64,000 nucleotides of DNA, from NCBI RefSeq assembly GCF_000473085.1, contig NZ_AXBA01000024.1, forward strand, positions 179 through 64,178. Reading direction: 5' to 3'. Below are positions 25,912 through 34,833 of this stretch, piece after piece. A model generated the notes under the pieces. The model was not told where the DNA came from, made no database searches, and saw only the letters and a program-made list of their open reading frames with translations. Every line of letters starts with the position of its first letter. Within the stretch, counting starts at the first letter, position 1. The stretch comes from Azorhizobium doebereinerae UFLA1-100. Lineage in GTDB: Bacteria > Pseudomonadota > Alphaproteobacteria > Rhizobiales > Xanthobacteraceae. Made by a program: the position numbers and the translations under genes.

Positions 25912-26622
25912 ATGGCTGGCTGGACTGAGGCATGGGGCGCAAGCCTGAAGACCGTCGCGACTGTCGCGGGCGCTGTGGTGGTGGGCTTGGCGGCGTTCAG
26001 CGCCGCGCCGGCTTCGGCCGCTGACCTCGCCGTGAAGGCACCGGTGGCGCCGGTGGTGGTCGACACTTGGAACCCCTGGCAGATCCGCCTGCGCGCGACC
26101 GGCGTCATCACCAACAACAGCGGCTCGGTGAACGGCATCGCCGGTTCGGGCCTCAAGTCGTCCGACACGATCATCCCCGAGCTGGACATCTCCTATTACT
26201 TCACCCCCAACTGGGCGGTGGAACTGGTGCTCGGCACCACCTACAGCTACATCGACGGCACCGGCAGCCTGAACAACGTGGCCATCGGCAAGACCTGGCT
26301 GCTGCCGCCTACCCTGCTGGCGCAGTACCACTTCACCAATTTCGGCGCCTTCCAGCCCTACGTCGGCGCCGGCGTGAACTACACCATCTTCTACAGCACG
26401 GACGCCAACCAGGTGACCTCGCTGGACATCAAGAACACCTGGGGCTGGGCCCTGCAGGTCGGCTTCGACTACATGCTGGACAAGCACTGGGGCTGGAACG
26501 TCGACGTCAAGAAGCTGTTCCTCCAGCCCGACTTCGACGTGGTCGTGGGCACCACGCCCTACACTGGCTCCACCAAGCTGGACCCGTGGCTGATCAGCAC
26601 CGGCATCACCTACCGCTTCTGA
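25912..26622 (+). CDS. ompW: OmpW-family outer-membrane protein
   Basis: 236 residues. The signal peptide (VATVAGAVVVGLAAFSAAPASA) is preceded by a 14-residue N-terminal extension. The mature part has the OmpW pattern: NPWQIRLRATGVITNNSG, LDISYYFTPNWAVELVLGTTY, LLPPTLLAQYHFTNFGAFQPYVGAGVNYTIF, WGWALQVGFDYMLDKHWGWNVDVKKLFL, ending in aromatic YRF. It forms an eight-stranded barrel with a hydrophobic channel thought to pass small hydrophobic molecules. The upstream FNR-type box suggests induction at low oxygen. A terminator follows. Confidence 0.93.
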   Translation: MAGWTEAWGASLKTVATVAGAVVVGLAAFSAAPASAADLAVKAPVAPVVVDTWNPWQIRLRATGVITNNSGSVNGIAGSGLKSSDTIIPELDISYYFTPNWAVELVLGTTYSYIDGTGSLNNVAIGKTWLLPPTLLAQYHFTNFGAFQPYVGAGVNYTIFYSTDANQVTSLDIKNTWGWALQVGFDYMLDKHWGWNVDVKKLFLQPDFDVVVGTTPYTGSTKLDPWLISTGITYRF

Positions 26623-26648
26623 TCGCCGTATCCACAGGCTTTCACCAG

Positions 26649-26676
26649 ACAGCGCGGGGCAACCCGCGCTGTTTTG
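26649..26676 (+). terminator. Intrinsic terminator of ompW
   Basis: ACAGCGCGGG (26649-26658) pairs with CCCGCGCTGT (26663-26672) around GCAA and is followed by TTTTGC. Confidence 0.85.
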
Positions 26677-26849
26677 CATTGCGACGCCCCTTGGCCCACC
26701 TGGGTTTCAAAACCCTGTCGCAGGCGTTTGACCGGACCTGTCCGCATCCCTCCGATCGCAGCCCTGACCCCAGCGCGGGACCGGAATGCTTGGCAGCCGC
26801 GCTGCACTGCGCCATACCACCACCGCAATAGATCAGACCCCTCCTTTGG

Positions 26850-26873
26850 AATCGTTGCGAACTGCCAACGATT
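26850..26873 (+). promoter_or_regulatory. Inverted repeat in the sdh leader
   Basis: AATCGTTG (26850-26857) and CAACGATT (26866-26873) are exact inverted copies separated by 8 nt. They sit 37 nt before the sdhC start and upstream of a strong GGAGGAGG ribosome site. Possible roles are an operator for the sdhCDAB operon or a leader hairpin. No regulator is identifiable from the sequence. Confidence 0.55.
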
Positions 26874-26909
26874 GGGATACCTGATCGATCGATTTCCGGA
26901 GGAGGCCCC

Positions 26910-27311
26910 ATGGCCGACAGCCCGCCCCGCATTGTGCGCCCCATCTCTCCCCACCTGCAGATCTACCGTCCGCTGTTCACGATGGTGATGTCCATCGTGC
27001 ACCGCATCACGGGGATGGCGCTGTATTTCGGCACCGTCCTGCTGGTCTGGTGGCTGCTGGCGGCCGCGTCGTCGCCCAACGCCTACACCACCTTCGCCAA
27101 TGTCGCCGGATCCTGGATCGGGCGGCTGGTGCTGCTGGGCTTCACCTGGGCGCTCATCCACCACGCCCTCGGCGGCGTGCGGCACCTGATCTGGGACACG
27201 ATCCACGGCTTCGGCCCCAAGGAGCGCGTCCTGCTCGCGAAGGCGACCCTCGCCGGCTCGATCGCCCTCACCATCATCGTCTGGGCCATCGGCCTGGCCG
27301 TGAAGAGCTGA
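26910..27311 (+). CDS. sdhC: Succinate dehydrogenase cytochrome b556 subunit
   Basis: 133-residue membrane anchor of complex II with three helices. The N-terminal RPISPHLQIYRPLFTMVMSIVHRITGMAL carries the conserved SxxHRxTG quinone-site motif. The heme-proximal histidines lie in ALIHHALGGVRHLIWDTIHGF. It opens the sdhCDAB operon with GGAGGAGG as ribosome site. sdhD follows after 13 nt. Confidence 0.96.
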   Translation: MADSPPRIVRPISPHLQIYRPLFTMVMSIVHRITGMALYFGTVLLVWWLLAAASSPNAYTTFANVAGSWIGRLVLLGFTWALIHHALGGVRHLIWDTIHGFGPKERVLLAKATLAGSIALTIIVWAIGLAVKS

Positions 27312-27324
27312 GAGGGTCTTTCCC

Positions 27325-27711
27325 ATGCACAGCCCCATGCGCACCCCGCTCGGCCGCGTCCGCGGCCTCGGCTCCGCCCGGTCCGGCACCGAGCACTTCT
27401 TCGTCCAGCGGCTCACCGCGATCGGGACCCTCATCCTCGCGGTGATCTTCCTCTGCATCGTGATCTCGCTGCTCGGCGAGAGCTACAACACGGTCCACGC
27501 CACCCTCGCCAACCCGCTGGTGGCGGTGGTCATCCTGCTGATGCTGCTGTCCATCACGGTGCACATGCGCATAGGCATGCAGGTGGTCATCGAGGACTAT
27601 CTCCACAACGAGGGCGTGAAGGTCCTGGCGATCATCGCCAACACCTTCTTCACCACCGTGATCGGCCTCGCCGGCGCCTTCGCCGTGCTCAAGATCAGCA
27701 TGGGAGGCTGA
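27325..27711 (+). CDS. sdhD: Succinate dehydrogenase hydrophobic membrane anchor subunit
   Basis: 128-residue second anchor of complex II with three helices. It begins with the basic stretch [29 protein letters not shown] typical of alphaproteobacterial SdhD and contains the heme ligand region [20 protein letters not shown]. It pairs with SdhC to hold heme b and the quinone site. The stop is immediately followed by sdhA. Confidence 0.95.
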   Translation: MHSPMRTPLGRVRGLGSARSGTEHFFVQRLTAIGTLILAVIFLCIVISLLGESYNTVHATLANPLVAVVILLMLLSITVHMRIGMQVVIEDYLHNEGVKVLAIIANTFFTTVIGLAGAFAVLKISMGG

Positions 27712-27712
27712 C

Positions 27713-29548
27713 ATGCCCGAAGCCACCACCAACGGCACCAGCGCCCCGGCCTATAACGGCAGCGCCTACCCCATCATCGACCACACCTACGACGTGCTCG
27801 TCGTCGGTGCCGGCGGCGCCGGCCTGCGCGCGGTCGTGGGCTGCTCGGAGGCGGGCCTGCGCACCGCCTGCATCACCAAGGTGTTCCCCACCCGCTCCCA
27901 CACCGTCGCGGCCCAGGGCGGCGTCGCCGCTTCGCTCGGCAACATGGGCGAGGACCAGTGGCAGTGGCACATGTACGACACCGTAAAGGGGTCGGACTGG
28001 CTGGGCGACCAGGACGCCATCGAATATCTGGTGCGCAACGCGCCCGCCGCCGTCTATGAGCTGGAGCACTGGGGCGTGCCCTTCTCCCGCACCGAGGACG
28101 GCAAGATCTACCAGCGCCCGTTCGGCGGCATGACCACGCACTTCGGCAAGGGCACCGCCCAGCGCACCTGCGCCGCCGCCGACCGCACCGGCCACGCCAT
28201 GCTGCACACGCTCTATGGCGCGGCGCTGAAGCACAAGGCCGAGTTCTTCATCGAGTATTTCGCCATCGACCTGATCATGGACGAGGAAGGCCGCTGCCGC
28301 GGCGTGATCGCCCTGAAGATGGACGACGGCACCATCCACCGCTTCCGCTCGCACCTCGTGGTGCTGGCCACCGGCGGCTACGGCCGCGCCTATTTCTCCG
28401 CCACCTCCGCCCACACCTGCACGGGTGACGGCGGCGGCATGGTGCTGCGCGCCGGCCTGCCGCTGCAGGACATGGAATTCGTGCAGTTCCATCCGACCGG
28501 CATCTACGGCTCGGGCTGTCTCATCACCGAGGGCTCGCGCGGCGAAGGCGGCTACCTGACCAATTCGGAAGGCGAGCGCTTCATGGAGCGCTACGCCCCT
28601 TCCGCCAAGGACCTCGCCTCGCGCGACGTGGTGTCCCGCTCCATGACCATGGAGATCCGCGAGGGACGCGGCGTCGGCAAGGCCAAGGACCACATCTTCC
28701 TGCATCTGGATCACCTCGATCCGGCGATCCTGCACGAGCGCCTGCCGGGCATCTCCGAGAGCGCCCGCATCTTCGCCGGCGTCGACGTGACCCGCGAGCC
28801 GATCCCGGTGATTCCGACCGTCCACTACAACATGGGCGGCATCCCGACGAACTATCACGGCGAGGTGCTGAACAAGGTCAGCGGCGATCCGGACAAGGTG
28901 GTGCCGGGCCTGATGGCCATCGGCGAGGCGGCCTGCGTGTCCGTGCACGGCGCCAACCGCCTCGGCTCCAACTCGCTCATCGACCTCGTGGTGTTCGGCC
29001 GCGCGGCCGCGCTGCGGGCCGCCGAGCTGGTGCAGCCGGGCGAGAAGCACCAGGAACTGCCGGCCAACAGCGCCGACCTGGCGCTCTCCCGTCTCGACCG
29101 CTTCCGCAACGCCGCCGGCGACACCGCGACGGCCGAGCTGCGTGGCAACATGCAGCGGGTGATGCAGAACAATTGCGCGGTGTTCCGCACCGGCGAGGTC
29201 CTCGAAGAGGGCCACAAGCTGATCCACGACGTCTTCAAGGCGTCCGGCAACATCCGCGTGTCCGACCGCTCGCTGGTGTGGAACTCGGACCTCATCGAGA
29301 CGCTGGAATACGACAACCTGATCGCCCAGGCCGTCGTGACCATGGACAGCGCGCTCAACCGCCAGGAGAGCCGCGGTGCCCACGCCCGCGAGGATTTCCC
29401 GGACCGCGACGACCACAATTGGATGAAGCACACCCTCGCCTACATCGACACGGCGAGCGGCGAGGTGCGGCTGGAGGACCGTCCGGTCCACACCTACACG
29501 CTGTCCAACGACATCCAGTACATCGAGCCCAAGAAGCGGGTGTACTGA
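27713..29548 (+). CDS. sdhA: Succinate dehydrogenase flavoprotein subunit
   Basis: 611-residue catalytic subunit oxidising succinate to fumarate. FAD binding is seen in [18 protein letters not shown], and the covalent-FAD His is in [19 protein letters not shown]. Substrate residues lie in [25 protein letters not shown], and the catalytic Arg region is near SRSMTMEI. The [19 protein letters not shown] block and the C-terminal [16 protein letters not shown]-type segment ([19 protein letters not shown]) are intact. It starts 2 nt after the sdhD stop. Length is normal. Confidence 0.98.
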   Translation: MPEATTNGTSAPAYNGSAYPIIDHTYDVLVVGAGGAGLRAVVGCSEAGLRTACITKVFPTRSHTVAAQGGVAASLGNMGEDQWQWHMYDTVKGSDWLGDQDAIEYLVRNAPAAVYELEHWGVPFSRTEDGKIYQRPFGGMTTHFGKGTAQRTCAAADRTGHAMLHTLYGAALKHKAEFFIEYFAIDLIMDEEGRCRGVIALKMDDGTIHRFRSHLVVLATGGYGRAYFSATSAHTCTGDGGGMVLRAGLPLQDMEFVQFHPTGIYGSGCLITEGSRGEGGYLTNSEGERFMERYAPSAKDLASRDVVSRSMTMEIREGRGVGKAKDHIFLHLDHLDPAILHERLPGISESARIFAGVDVTREPIPVIPTVHYNMGGIPTNYHGEVLNKVSGDPDKVVPGLMAIGEAACVSVHGANRLGSNSLIDLVVFGRAAALRAAELVQPGEKHQELPANSADLALSRLDRFRNAAGDTATAELRGNMQRVMQNNCAVFRTGEVLEEGHKLIHDVFKASGNIRVSDRSLVWNSDLIETLEYDNLIAQAVVTMDSALNRQESRGAHAREDFPDRDDHNWMKHTLAYIDTASGEVRLEDRPVHTYTLSNDIQYIEPKKRVY

Positions 29549-29632
29549 TCCGAACGACCTTATCGGGCCGGCCCGTGCTCAGCGCGGCCGGCTCTCGCGA
29601 ACGACCGGCGCAGCCGACGATTGGGACGCACC

Positions 29633-30418
29633 ATGGTTGAGCTCTCTCTCCCGAAGAACTCTCAGATCTCCACGGGCAAGACCTGGCCGAAGCCCCAGGG
29701 CGCCTCCAAGGTCACCGAGTTCAAGATCTACCGCTGGAACCCGGACGACGGGAAGACGCCGTCGATCGACACCTACTATGTGGACCGCGAGAATTGCGGC
29801 CCCATGGTTCTCGATGGCCTCATCTACATCAAGAACCACATCGACCCGACGCTGACCTTCCGCCGCTCCTGCCGCGAAGGCGTGTGCGGCTCCTGCGCCA
29901 TGAACATCGGCGGCACCAACACCCTGGCCTGCACCAAGGGCATGGACGAGGTGCTGGTGAAGGGCACGGTCAACGTCTACCCGCTGCCGCACATGGAAGT
30001 GGTGAAGGACCTCGTTCCCGATCTCACCCGCTTCTACGCCCAGCACGCCTCCATCGAGCCCTGGCTCCAGACCGACACCACCGCTCCCGAAAAGGAGTGG
30101 CGCCAGTCGAAGGAAGACCGCGAGCGCCTCGACGGCCTGTACGAATGCATCCTGTGCGCCTGCTGCTCCACCTCCTGCCCGAGCTATTGGTGGAACGGCG
30201 ACCGCTACCTCGGCCCGGCGGCCCTGCTGCAGGCCAACCGCTGGCTGAAGGACAGCCGCGACGAGCGCACCGGCCAGCGCCTGGACAATCTGGAAGATCC
30301 CTTCCGGCTCTATCGCTGCCACACCATCATGAACTGCGCCCAGGCGTGCCCGAAGAGCCTCAACCCGGCCAAGGCCATCGCCGAAATCAAGAAGATGATG
30401 GTCGAGCGCCAGATCTGA
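29633..30418 (+). CDS. sdhB: Succinate dehydrogenase iron-sulfur subunit
   Basis: 261-residue subunit carrying electrons from FAD to quinone. The [2Fe-2S] ligands are in [22 protein letters not shown], the [4Fe-4S] ligands in [17 protein letters not shown], and [3Fe-4S]/[4Fe-4S] in [21 protein letters not shown]. All expected Cys are present. The start ATG 29633 is preferred over the in-frame TTG 29621, although no strong ribosome site is visible. It closes the operon 84 nt after sdhA and is followed by a terminator. Confidence 0.97.
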   Translation: MVELSLPKNSQISTGKTWPKPQGASKVTEFKIYRWNPDDGKTPSIDTYYVDRENCGPMVLDGLIYIKNHIDPTLTFRRSCREGVCGSCAMNIGGTNTLACTKGMDEVLVKGTVNVYPLPHMEVVKDLVPDLTRFYAQHASIEPWLQTDTTAPEKEWRQSKEDRERLDGLYECILCACCSTSCPSYWWNGDRYLGPAALLQANRWLKDSRDERTGQRLDNLEDPFRLYRCHTIMNCAQACPKSLNPAKAIAEIKKMMVERQI

Positions 30419-30467
30419 GACCGGGTCGGAGCCGGGTCCGCCCGGCTCGACGCCCGCCTGAAACGAA

Positions 30468-30498
30468 AAACGCGCGCCCTGGGGCGCGCGTTTCTTTT
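30468..30498. terminator. Intrinsic terminator between sdhB and the convergent histone-like gene
   Basis: AAACGCGCGCCC (30468-30479) pairs with GGGCGCGCGTTT (30482-30493), with TCTTTTTG after it on the plus strand and an A-rich flank on the left, so it can act for both convergent genes. Confidence 0.88.
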
Positions 30499-30523
30499 TG
30501 AGCTTCGCCACTGTGGCGAAAGA

Positions 30524-31369
30524 TCAGGCCTTCTTCGGCGCCTTGGGGGCCGCGGCCTTCTTGGTGATGGGCTTGGCCGCCGGCTTGGCAGCGGCAGGCT
30601 TCGCAGTGGCAGGCTTGGCAGTGGCCGCCTTCGCGGCGACAGGCTTGGTGGCAGCAGGCTTGGCGGCAGCAGGCTTGGCAGCCTTGGCCGGGGCCTTCGC
30701 GGGCTTGGCCGCTTCCGCCTTCGGAGCCTCGACCGGAGCCGACGCCTCGGCCGGCTTCGCCGCCGGGGCCTTGACTGCCTTGGGCGCCTTCGCAACCGTC
30801 TTCACCGGCTTCGCGGCAACCTTGGGGGCCTCCGCGACAGCGGCCGGAGCCGCCTTGGCAGCCGGCTTGGCCGGAGCCTTCGCCGCCTTGGGCGCAGCGG
30901 CCTTCGCCGCAGCCTTCGGCGCTTCGGCCTTCGCGGCACTCTTCACAGGGGCCGTCTTCGCCGGCTTGGCAGCCGGGGCAGCGACCGTCTTGGTCGCGGC
31001 AGCCTTCGGGGCCGCAGCCTTGGGAGCGGCAGTCTTGGGCGCCGCAACCTTGGCCGGGGCGGCCTTGGGGGCCGCAGCCTTCACCGCCTTCGGAGCAGCG
31101 GCCTTCGCCGCGGCAGCCTTGGCCGGAGCGGCGGCCTTGGGGGCCGGCCCCTTGGCGGCCGTGGCCTTCGGGGCCGGAGCCACCTTCGCGCTCACCTTGG
31201 CCGGAGCCTTCGCCTTCGCGGCGACCGCCGCCTTCGGCTTGTTGGGAGCCTGGGTCAGGGCCGACGCAGCCAAAACCTTGATCTCGTCCAGGGACACGCT
31301 CCCCGGATCCCGCAGCGCCTTGGCCGCGATCCGGCTGACTTCGACGCCCGTCACTTCGCTCTTCGCCAT
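30524..31369 (-). CDS. Histone H1-like Lys/Ala/Pro-rich DNA-binding protein
   Basis: 281 residues. The first ~40 form a plausible helical domain (VSRIAAKALRDPGSVSLDEIKVLAASALTQAP). The rest is a low-complexity tail of KAAAPKA/KPAAAKPA units with dozens of lysines and no acidic clusters. This resembles bacterial H1-like and AlgP-type proteins that condense DNA. Repeat number is likely variable between strains. The strong Lys/Ala bias reflects the protein, not a DNA repeat array. It is divergently transcribed from the phosphatase-like gene at 31630. Confidence 0.8.
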   Translation of the reverse strand: MAKSEVTGVEVSRIAAKALRDPGSVSLDEIKVLAASALTQAPNKPKAAVAAKAKAPAKVSAKVAPAPKATAAKGPAPKAAAPAKAAAAKAAAPKAVKAAAPKAAPAKVAAPKTAAPKAAAPKAAATKTVAAPAAKPAKTAPVKSAAKAEAPKAAAKAAAPKAAKAPAKPAAKAAPAAVAEAPKVAAKPVKTVAKAPKAVKAPAAKPAEASAPVEAPKAEAAKPAKAPAKAAKPAAAKPAATKPVAAKAATAKPATAKPAAAKPAAKPITKKAAAPKAPKKA

Positions 31370-31629
31370 TCAAGCCTCCGATACACTGCCGGCGGAGACG
31401 CATGTCAGCGAATCACGATGCGCGCCAGCTTTTGGATACATCCCCGGTAAGAACTTCGAATTGGTTAAGGAGTTTCGGAACGCCCGCCGATTCTCCCGCA
31501 ATCCTCCATTTCCCGCCGCCACACGCCGGACACCGCGCTGTCATCGTCGCGTTGAGGCTTGCCGCTAAGAGCTTCCGGCGCGCCGGATTCCGCGGCTGGG
31601 AGGAGGGCGCGTGGAAGGAGGCCCGTTCC

Positions 31630-32154
31630 ATGACCCTTGCCCCGCCCCTTGCCCCCGTGTCTGCCCCACGGCCGCTGCCCGCGGCCGAGGTGCTGGCGGC
31701 GATCCCGCAGCGCCCCTCCATCCTGTTCGCATGCCGGGACAATTCCGGCCTCAGCCTGCTGGCCGAGGCGATGGTCAACCATGCCCACCGCCAGATCCGC
31801 GCCTTCAGCGCCGGCATCCATGGCAGCGGCGCGGTGGACAGTGCGCTGGTCGATTGCCTCGACCTGGAAGGCATCCCGTCCGACGGGCTCTCCTCGAAGC
31901 CGATGGAACTGTTCGGCTTCTCGGGTGCGCCACGAATCGACCTGGTGATCTCGCTGGTGGCCGACGCCCGCGAGCGCATCGAGCGCCTGACCGGCATCGC
32001 CCCGCTGCCGGTGGAGACCTGGTCGTTCGAAGACCCCTCGACGGTGGCCGATCCGCGCCGCCGCCGGCATCTCTACCGCCAGATCGTGCCGCGCCTGCGC
32101 GCCGGCATCTCCGCTCTCGCCGCCGCGCGGGCGGAGCCGGCCTTCGCCGCCTGA
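31630..32154 (+). CDS. Low-molecular-weight phosphatase-fold protein lacking the catalytic Arg
   Basis: 174 residues with the LMW-PTP/ArsC Rossmann-like fold. SILFACRDNSGLSLLAEAMVNH occupies the P-loop position of ArsC-type CxGNSxRSxMAEA, AFSAGIHGSGAVD follows, and a late DP-type acid segment (SFEDPSTVADPRRRRHLYRQI) is present. In active enzymes the loop is C-x5-R. Here Cys35 is kept, but the Arg position is Leu41, so normal phosphoenzyme chemistry is doubtful. It may be a regulatory or binding protein. The start at 31630 has AAGGAGG 8 nt upstream. Confidence 0.75.
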   Translation: MTLAPPLAPVSAPRPLPAAEVLAAIPQRPSILFACRDNSGLSLLAEAMVNHAHRQIRAFSAGIHGSGAVDSALVDCLDLEGIPSDGLSSKPMELFGFSGAPRIDLVISLVADARERIERLTGIAPLPVETWSFEDPSTVADPRRRRHLYRQIVPRLRAGISALAAARAEPAFAA

Positions 32155-32198
32155 CGGGCCGGCACCGGCCACCGGCCGGTGCCGTTCAGATCCCCGCT

Positions 32199-33179
32199 TC
32201 AGTCCGCGATCCTGCCGCCCAGTTCATCGGCGATATGGATGCGGATGATCTCCTCGAACGAGGTCTCCGCCTTGAAGCCGAGCGCGAGGGCGCGCTGCGG
32301 ATTGAAGGTGCGCGGCCAGCCGCTGACGATCTTGGCCACCACCGGGTCAGGCTCGCGGCGGATGCGGGCCACCACCTTGTCGCCCGCCACCTTGCGCAGC
32401 GCCTCGATCTGCTCGCCGACGCTCGCCCCGACCCCCGGCATGCTGATGGAGCGCCGGGCGCCCAGGGGCGCCGTGTCCAGCGTCGCCGCATGGACGAGGA
32501 AGCCCACCGCCGAGCGCGGCGAGGCATGCCAGTGCACCACGTTCTCGCTGACCGGCAACACCGCCTCCTGGCCCGCCAGCGGCTCGCGGATGATGCCGGA
32601 GAAGAAGCCCGACGCCGCCTTGTTGGGCTTGCCCGGCCGCACGCAGATGGTGGGCAGGCGGATGCCCACGCCGTCGAAGAAGCCGCGCCGCGAATAGTCC
32701 GCCAGCAGCAGTTCGCCGATGGCCTTCTGGGTGCCGTAGGAGGTCAGCGGCGTGAGGAAGAAATCATCCTCGATCGGGGTCTCGGGATAGGGCGCGCCGA
32801 ACACCGCCAGCGAGGAGGTGAAGACCAGGCGCGGCGTATAGCCCTCCAGCACCCGCACCGCGTCGAACAGATAGCGTGTGCCGTCGAGATTGATGCGATA
32901 GCCCTTGTCGAAATCCGCCTCCGCCTCGCCCGAGACGATGGCGGCGAGATGGAAGATGACGTCGGGCCGGTCGGCGATGAGCGCCTCGGCCTCGCCCGGC
33001 ACCGAGAGGTCGGACACCCGCGTCTCGATGGGAAACGGCGCCTCGATCCGCGCCGGTGCCACCACGTCATGGGCGGTCAGGGCGGTGATCGGCGTGCCGC
33101 CGAGGCGGCCATCCTTGGCCAGGCGTTCGATCAGCTTGCGGCCGACCATGCCGGCGCCGCCGATGACGAGAATGCGCAT
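32199..33179 (-). CDS. denD: D-erythronate dehydrogenase (NAD-dependent epimerase/dehydratase family)
   Basis: 326-residue extended SDR. The NAD motif is MRILVIGGAGMVGRKLIERL. The catalytic Tyr is in TPLTSYGTQKAIGELLLADYSRRGFFDGVGIRLPTICVRPG, where YxxxQ replaces the usual YxxxK; this is the known DenD-like pattern. KAASGFFSGIIREPLAGQEAVLPV also fits DenD. DenD oxidises D-erythronate to 2-oxo-tetronate in four-carbon acid-sugar catabolism, but kinase and decarboxylase partners are not present here. GGAGAG precedes ATG 33179. It lies 172 bp after the SDR gene, with a terminator-like hairpin between, so it may have its own promoter. Confidence 0.82.
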   Translation of the reverse strand: MRILVIGGAGMVGRKLIERLAKDGRLGGTPITALTAHDVVAPARIEAPFPIETRVSDLSVPGEAEALIADRPDVIFHLAAIVSGEAEADFDKGYRINLDGTRYLFDAVRVLEGYTPRLVFTSSLAVFGAPYPETPIEDDFFLTPLTSYGTQKAIGELLLADYSRRGFFDGVGIRLPTICVRPGKPNKAASGFFSGIIREPLAGQEAVLPVSENVVHWHASPRSAVGFLVHAATLDTAPLGARRSISMPGVGASVGEQIEALRKVAGDKVVARIRREPDPVVAKIVSGWPRTFNPQRALALGFKAETSFEEIIRIHIADELGGRIAD

Positions 33180-33304
33180 TGGAAGCTCTCCTTGGACATG
33201 CACCACTGGCAGGACCGCCGCTTCCGTTGTCCGGAAGCTCCTTGTCGTCCGCTGGCGGTGCGGCCAGGGCGGCCCGGATCGATCCGGGCGATGGCGGGAA
33301 AAGG

Positions 33305-33329
33305 CCGCCGCGCCGGAGCGGCGCGGCGG
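33305..33329 (-). terminator. Hairpin after the SDR gene (minus strand)
   Basis: CCGCCGCGCC (33305-33314) and GGCGCGGCGG (33320-33329) pair around 5 nt. Read on the minus strand, the stem is followed by CCTTTTCCC, so it can act as a terminator or attenuator before denD. Confidence 0.6.
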
Positions 33330-33351
33330 GATCAGGCCGGATGGGCGGGCG

Positions 33352-34098
33352 TCAGAGCACCCAGCCGCCGTCGATGATATGGATCTGCCCGGTGGTGAAG
33401 GCGCTCTCGTCGCTGGCGAGATAGAGCGCCAGCGCGGCGATCTCCTCCGGCTTGCCGAGCCGGCCCATGGGCTGGCGGCCGACGAAGTCGGCGCGCACCT
33501 GCTTCAGGGTCTTGCCCGTTTCCGCCGCGACGGCGGCGATGCGCTCGTTCAGGCTGGGCGACTGGATGGTGCCGGGGCAGATGGCGTTGGCGCGCACGCC
33601 CTTCAGGATGAAGTCCGCCGCCACCGCCTTGGTGAGGCCGATGATGGCCGCCTTGGTGGTGCCGTACACATAGCGGTTCGGCACGCCGCGGATGGAGGAG
33701 GCCGCCGAGGCGATGTTGACGATGGAGCCGCCGCCCAGTTCCAGCATGCCCGGCAGGAAGGCCGAGATGGTGCGGTGGATCGAGGTCACGTTCAGGTCGA
33801 ACGAGAAGTCCCAGTCCTGCTGCGAGGTCTCGAAGATGGTGCCCTGGTGGACATAGCCGGCGTTGTTGGAGAGGACATGGACCGGGCCGACGTCCTTGGC
33901 GAGGGCATTCACCGCATCCGTGCTCCGCACGTCGAGAGCGCGCAGCTCCGCGCCCTCCAGCCCGGCGAGCTTGCCCACGTCGAGATCGGTGGCGATCACC
34001 TTCGCGCCTTCGCGCACATAGGCCTCGGCGATCGCCCGGCCGATGCCCTGCCCCGCGGCGGTCACCAGCGCGGTCTTGCCCTTCAAGCGTCCGGTCAT
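33352..34098 (-). CDS. SDR oxidoreductase, sugar-acid dehydrogenase type
   Basis: 248-residue classical SDR. The NAD motif is ALVTAAGQGIGRAIAEAY, NNAG is SNNAGYVHQGTIF, the catalytic Ser is in NIASAASSIRG, and YxxxK is YVYGTTKAAIIG. The AVAADFILKGVRANAICPGTIQSPSLNERI segment resembles 2-keto-3-deoxy-L-fuconate/L-rhamnonate dehydrogenases and the BDH2-like group. An IlvD/Edd-type sugar-acid dehydratase upstream in the same cluster makes oxidation of its 2-keto-3-deoxy product the likely role. Its ATG overlaps the stop of the GNAT gene (ATGA), so the two are translationally coupled. Confidence 0.85.
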   Translation of the reverse strand: MTGRLKGKTALVTAAGQGIGRAIAEAYVREGAKVIATDLDVGKLAGLEGAELRALDVRSTDAVNALAKDVGPVHVLSNNAGYVHQGTIFETSQQDWDFSFDLNVTSIHRTISAFLPGMLELGGGSIVNIASAASSIRGVPNRYVYGTTKAAIIGLTKAVAADFILKGVRANAICPGTIQSPSLNERIAAVAAETGKTLKQVRADFVGRQPMGRLGKPEEIAALALYLASDESAFTTGQIHIIDGGWVL

Positions 34099-34823
34099 GG
34101 CGTTTCCTTCTCCAGATCGTTTCTGATGTCCTCCAGGCGGCGCTTCTGCCGGCCGTCCTGGTCGAAATTGTCCGGCGCCAGCCACGCCTCGAAGGCCGCC
34201 TTGGCGCGCGGCCATTCGGTGTCGAGCAGCGAGAACCACGTGGTGTCGCGGTTCCGTCCCTTGACGATCATGTGCTGGCGGAACAGGCCCTCATAGGTGA
34301 AGCCGAGGCGCGCCGCCGCCCGCCGCGAGGGGGCGTTCAGCGCGTTGCACTTCCACTCGTAGCGCCGGTAGCCCAGGTCCTCGAACACGTGCCGCGCCAT
34401 GAGGTACATGGCCTCGGTGGCGGCCGGGGAGCGCTGGAGCGCGGGCGTGTAGAGAATGTTGCCCACCTCGATCACCCGGTGCGCCGGCTCGATGCGCATG
34501 TAGGTGGCATGGCCCACCGCCTTGCCGCCCGCCCTGTCCACCAGCGCGAACATGAGCGGGTCGTCCTTCTGCGCCGCCTCGGCATAAGAGCGGCGGAAGG
34601 CTTCGAGATCGGGGAATGGCGGAACCGAGAGATAGTCCCAGAGCGCGGCCTGCGCCGCCCCGCCATGGGACGCGGCGAACAGGTCGGCGGCGTGGAGGTC
34701 CACGTCGAACGGGCGCACGTCGATGTGCCGCCCCTCCAGCACCACGCGCGCCGGGCGGCGCGCGGGAGCCCCTGTCACGAGTTCGCCCTGGGGGCCCGCT
34801 CCGGCCCCGGCATCTTCGGTCAT
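34095..34823 (-). CDS. GNAT-family N-acetyltransferase (RimL/Acetyltransf_3 type)
   Basis: 242 residues. The GNAT core shows VVLEGRHIDVRPFDVDLHAADLF, the acetyl-CoA-site-like strand VGHATYMRIEPAHRVIEVGNILYTPALQRSPAATEAMYLMARHVFEDLGYRRYEWKC split across beta4/alpha3, and LNAPSRRAAARLGFTYEGLFRQHMIVKGRNRDTTWFSLLD. This is the RimL-like group, which acetylates small molecules or protein N-termini. Its target is unknown. It is inserted between the dehydratase (10 nt gap) and the SDR (4-nt overlap), which is unusual for a sugar-acid operon. The N-terminus has ~25 extra low-complexity residues. Confidence 0.88.
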   Translation of the reverse strand: MTEDAGAGAGPQGELVTGAPARRPARVVLEGRHIDVRPFDVDLHAADLFAASHGGAAQAALWDYLSVPPFPDLEAFRRSYAEAAQKDDPLMFALVDRAGGKAVGHATYMRIEPAHRVIEVGNILYTPALQRSPAATEAMYLMARHVFEDLGYRRYEWKCNALNAPSRRAAARLGFTYEGLFRQHMIVKGRNRDTTWFSLLDTEWPRAKAAFEAWLAPDNFDQDGRQKRRLEDIRNDLEKETP

Positions 34824-34833
34824 TGGCGGAAAC

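Noticed and set aside
30524-31369. Possible CRISPR or DNA tandem array suggested by periodic GCC/CTT patterns
   Set aside because: The periodicity is imperfect and follows the Lys/Ala/Pro codons of a single reading frame; there are no spacers.
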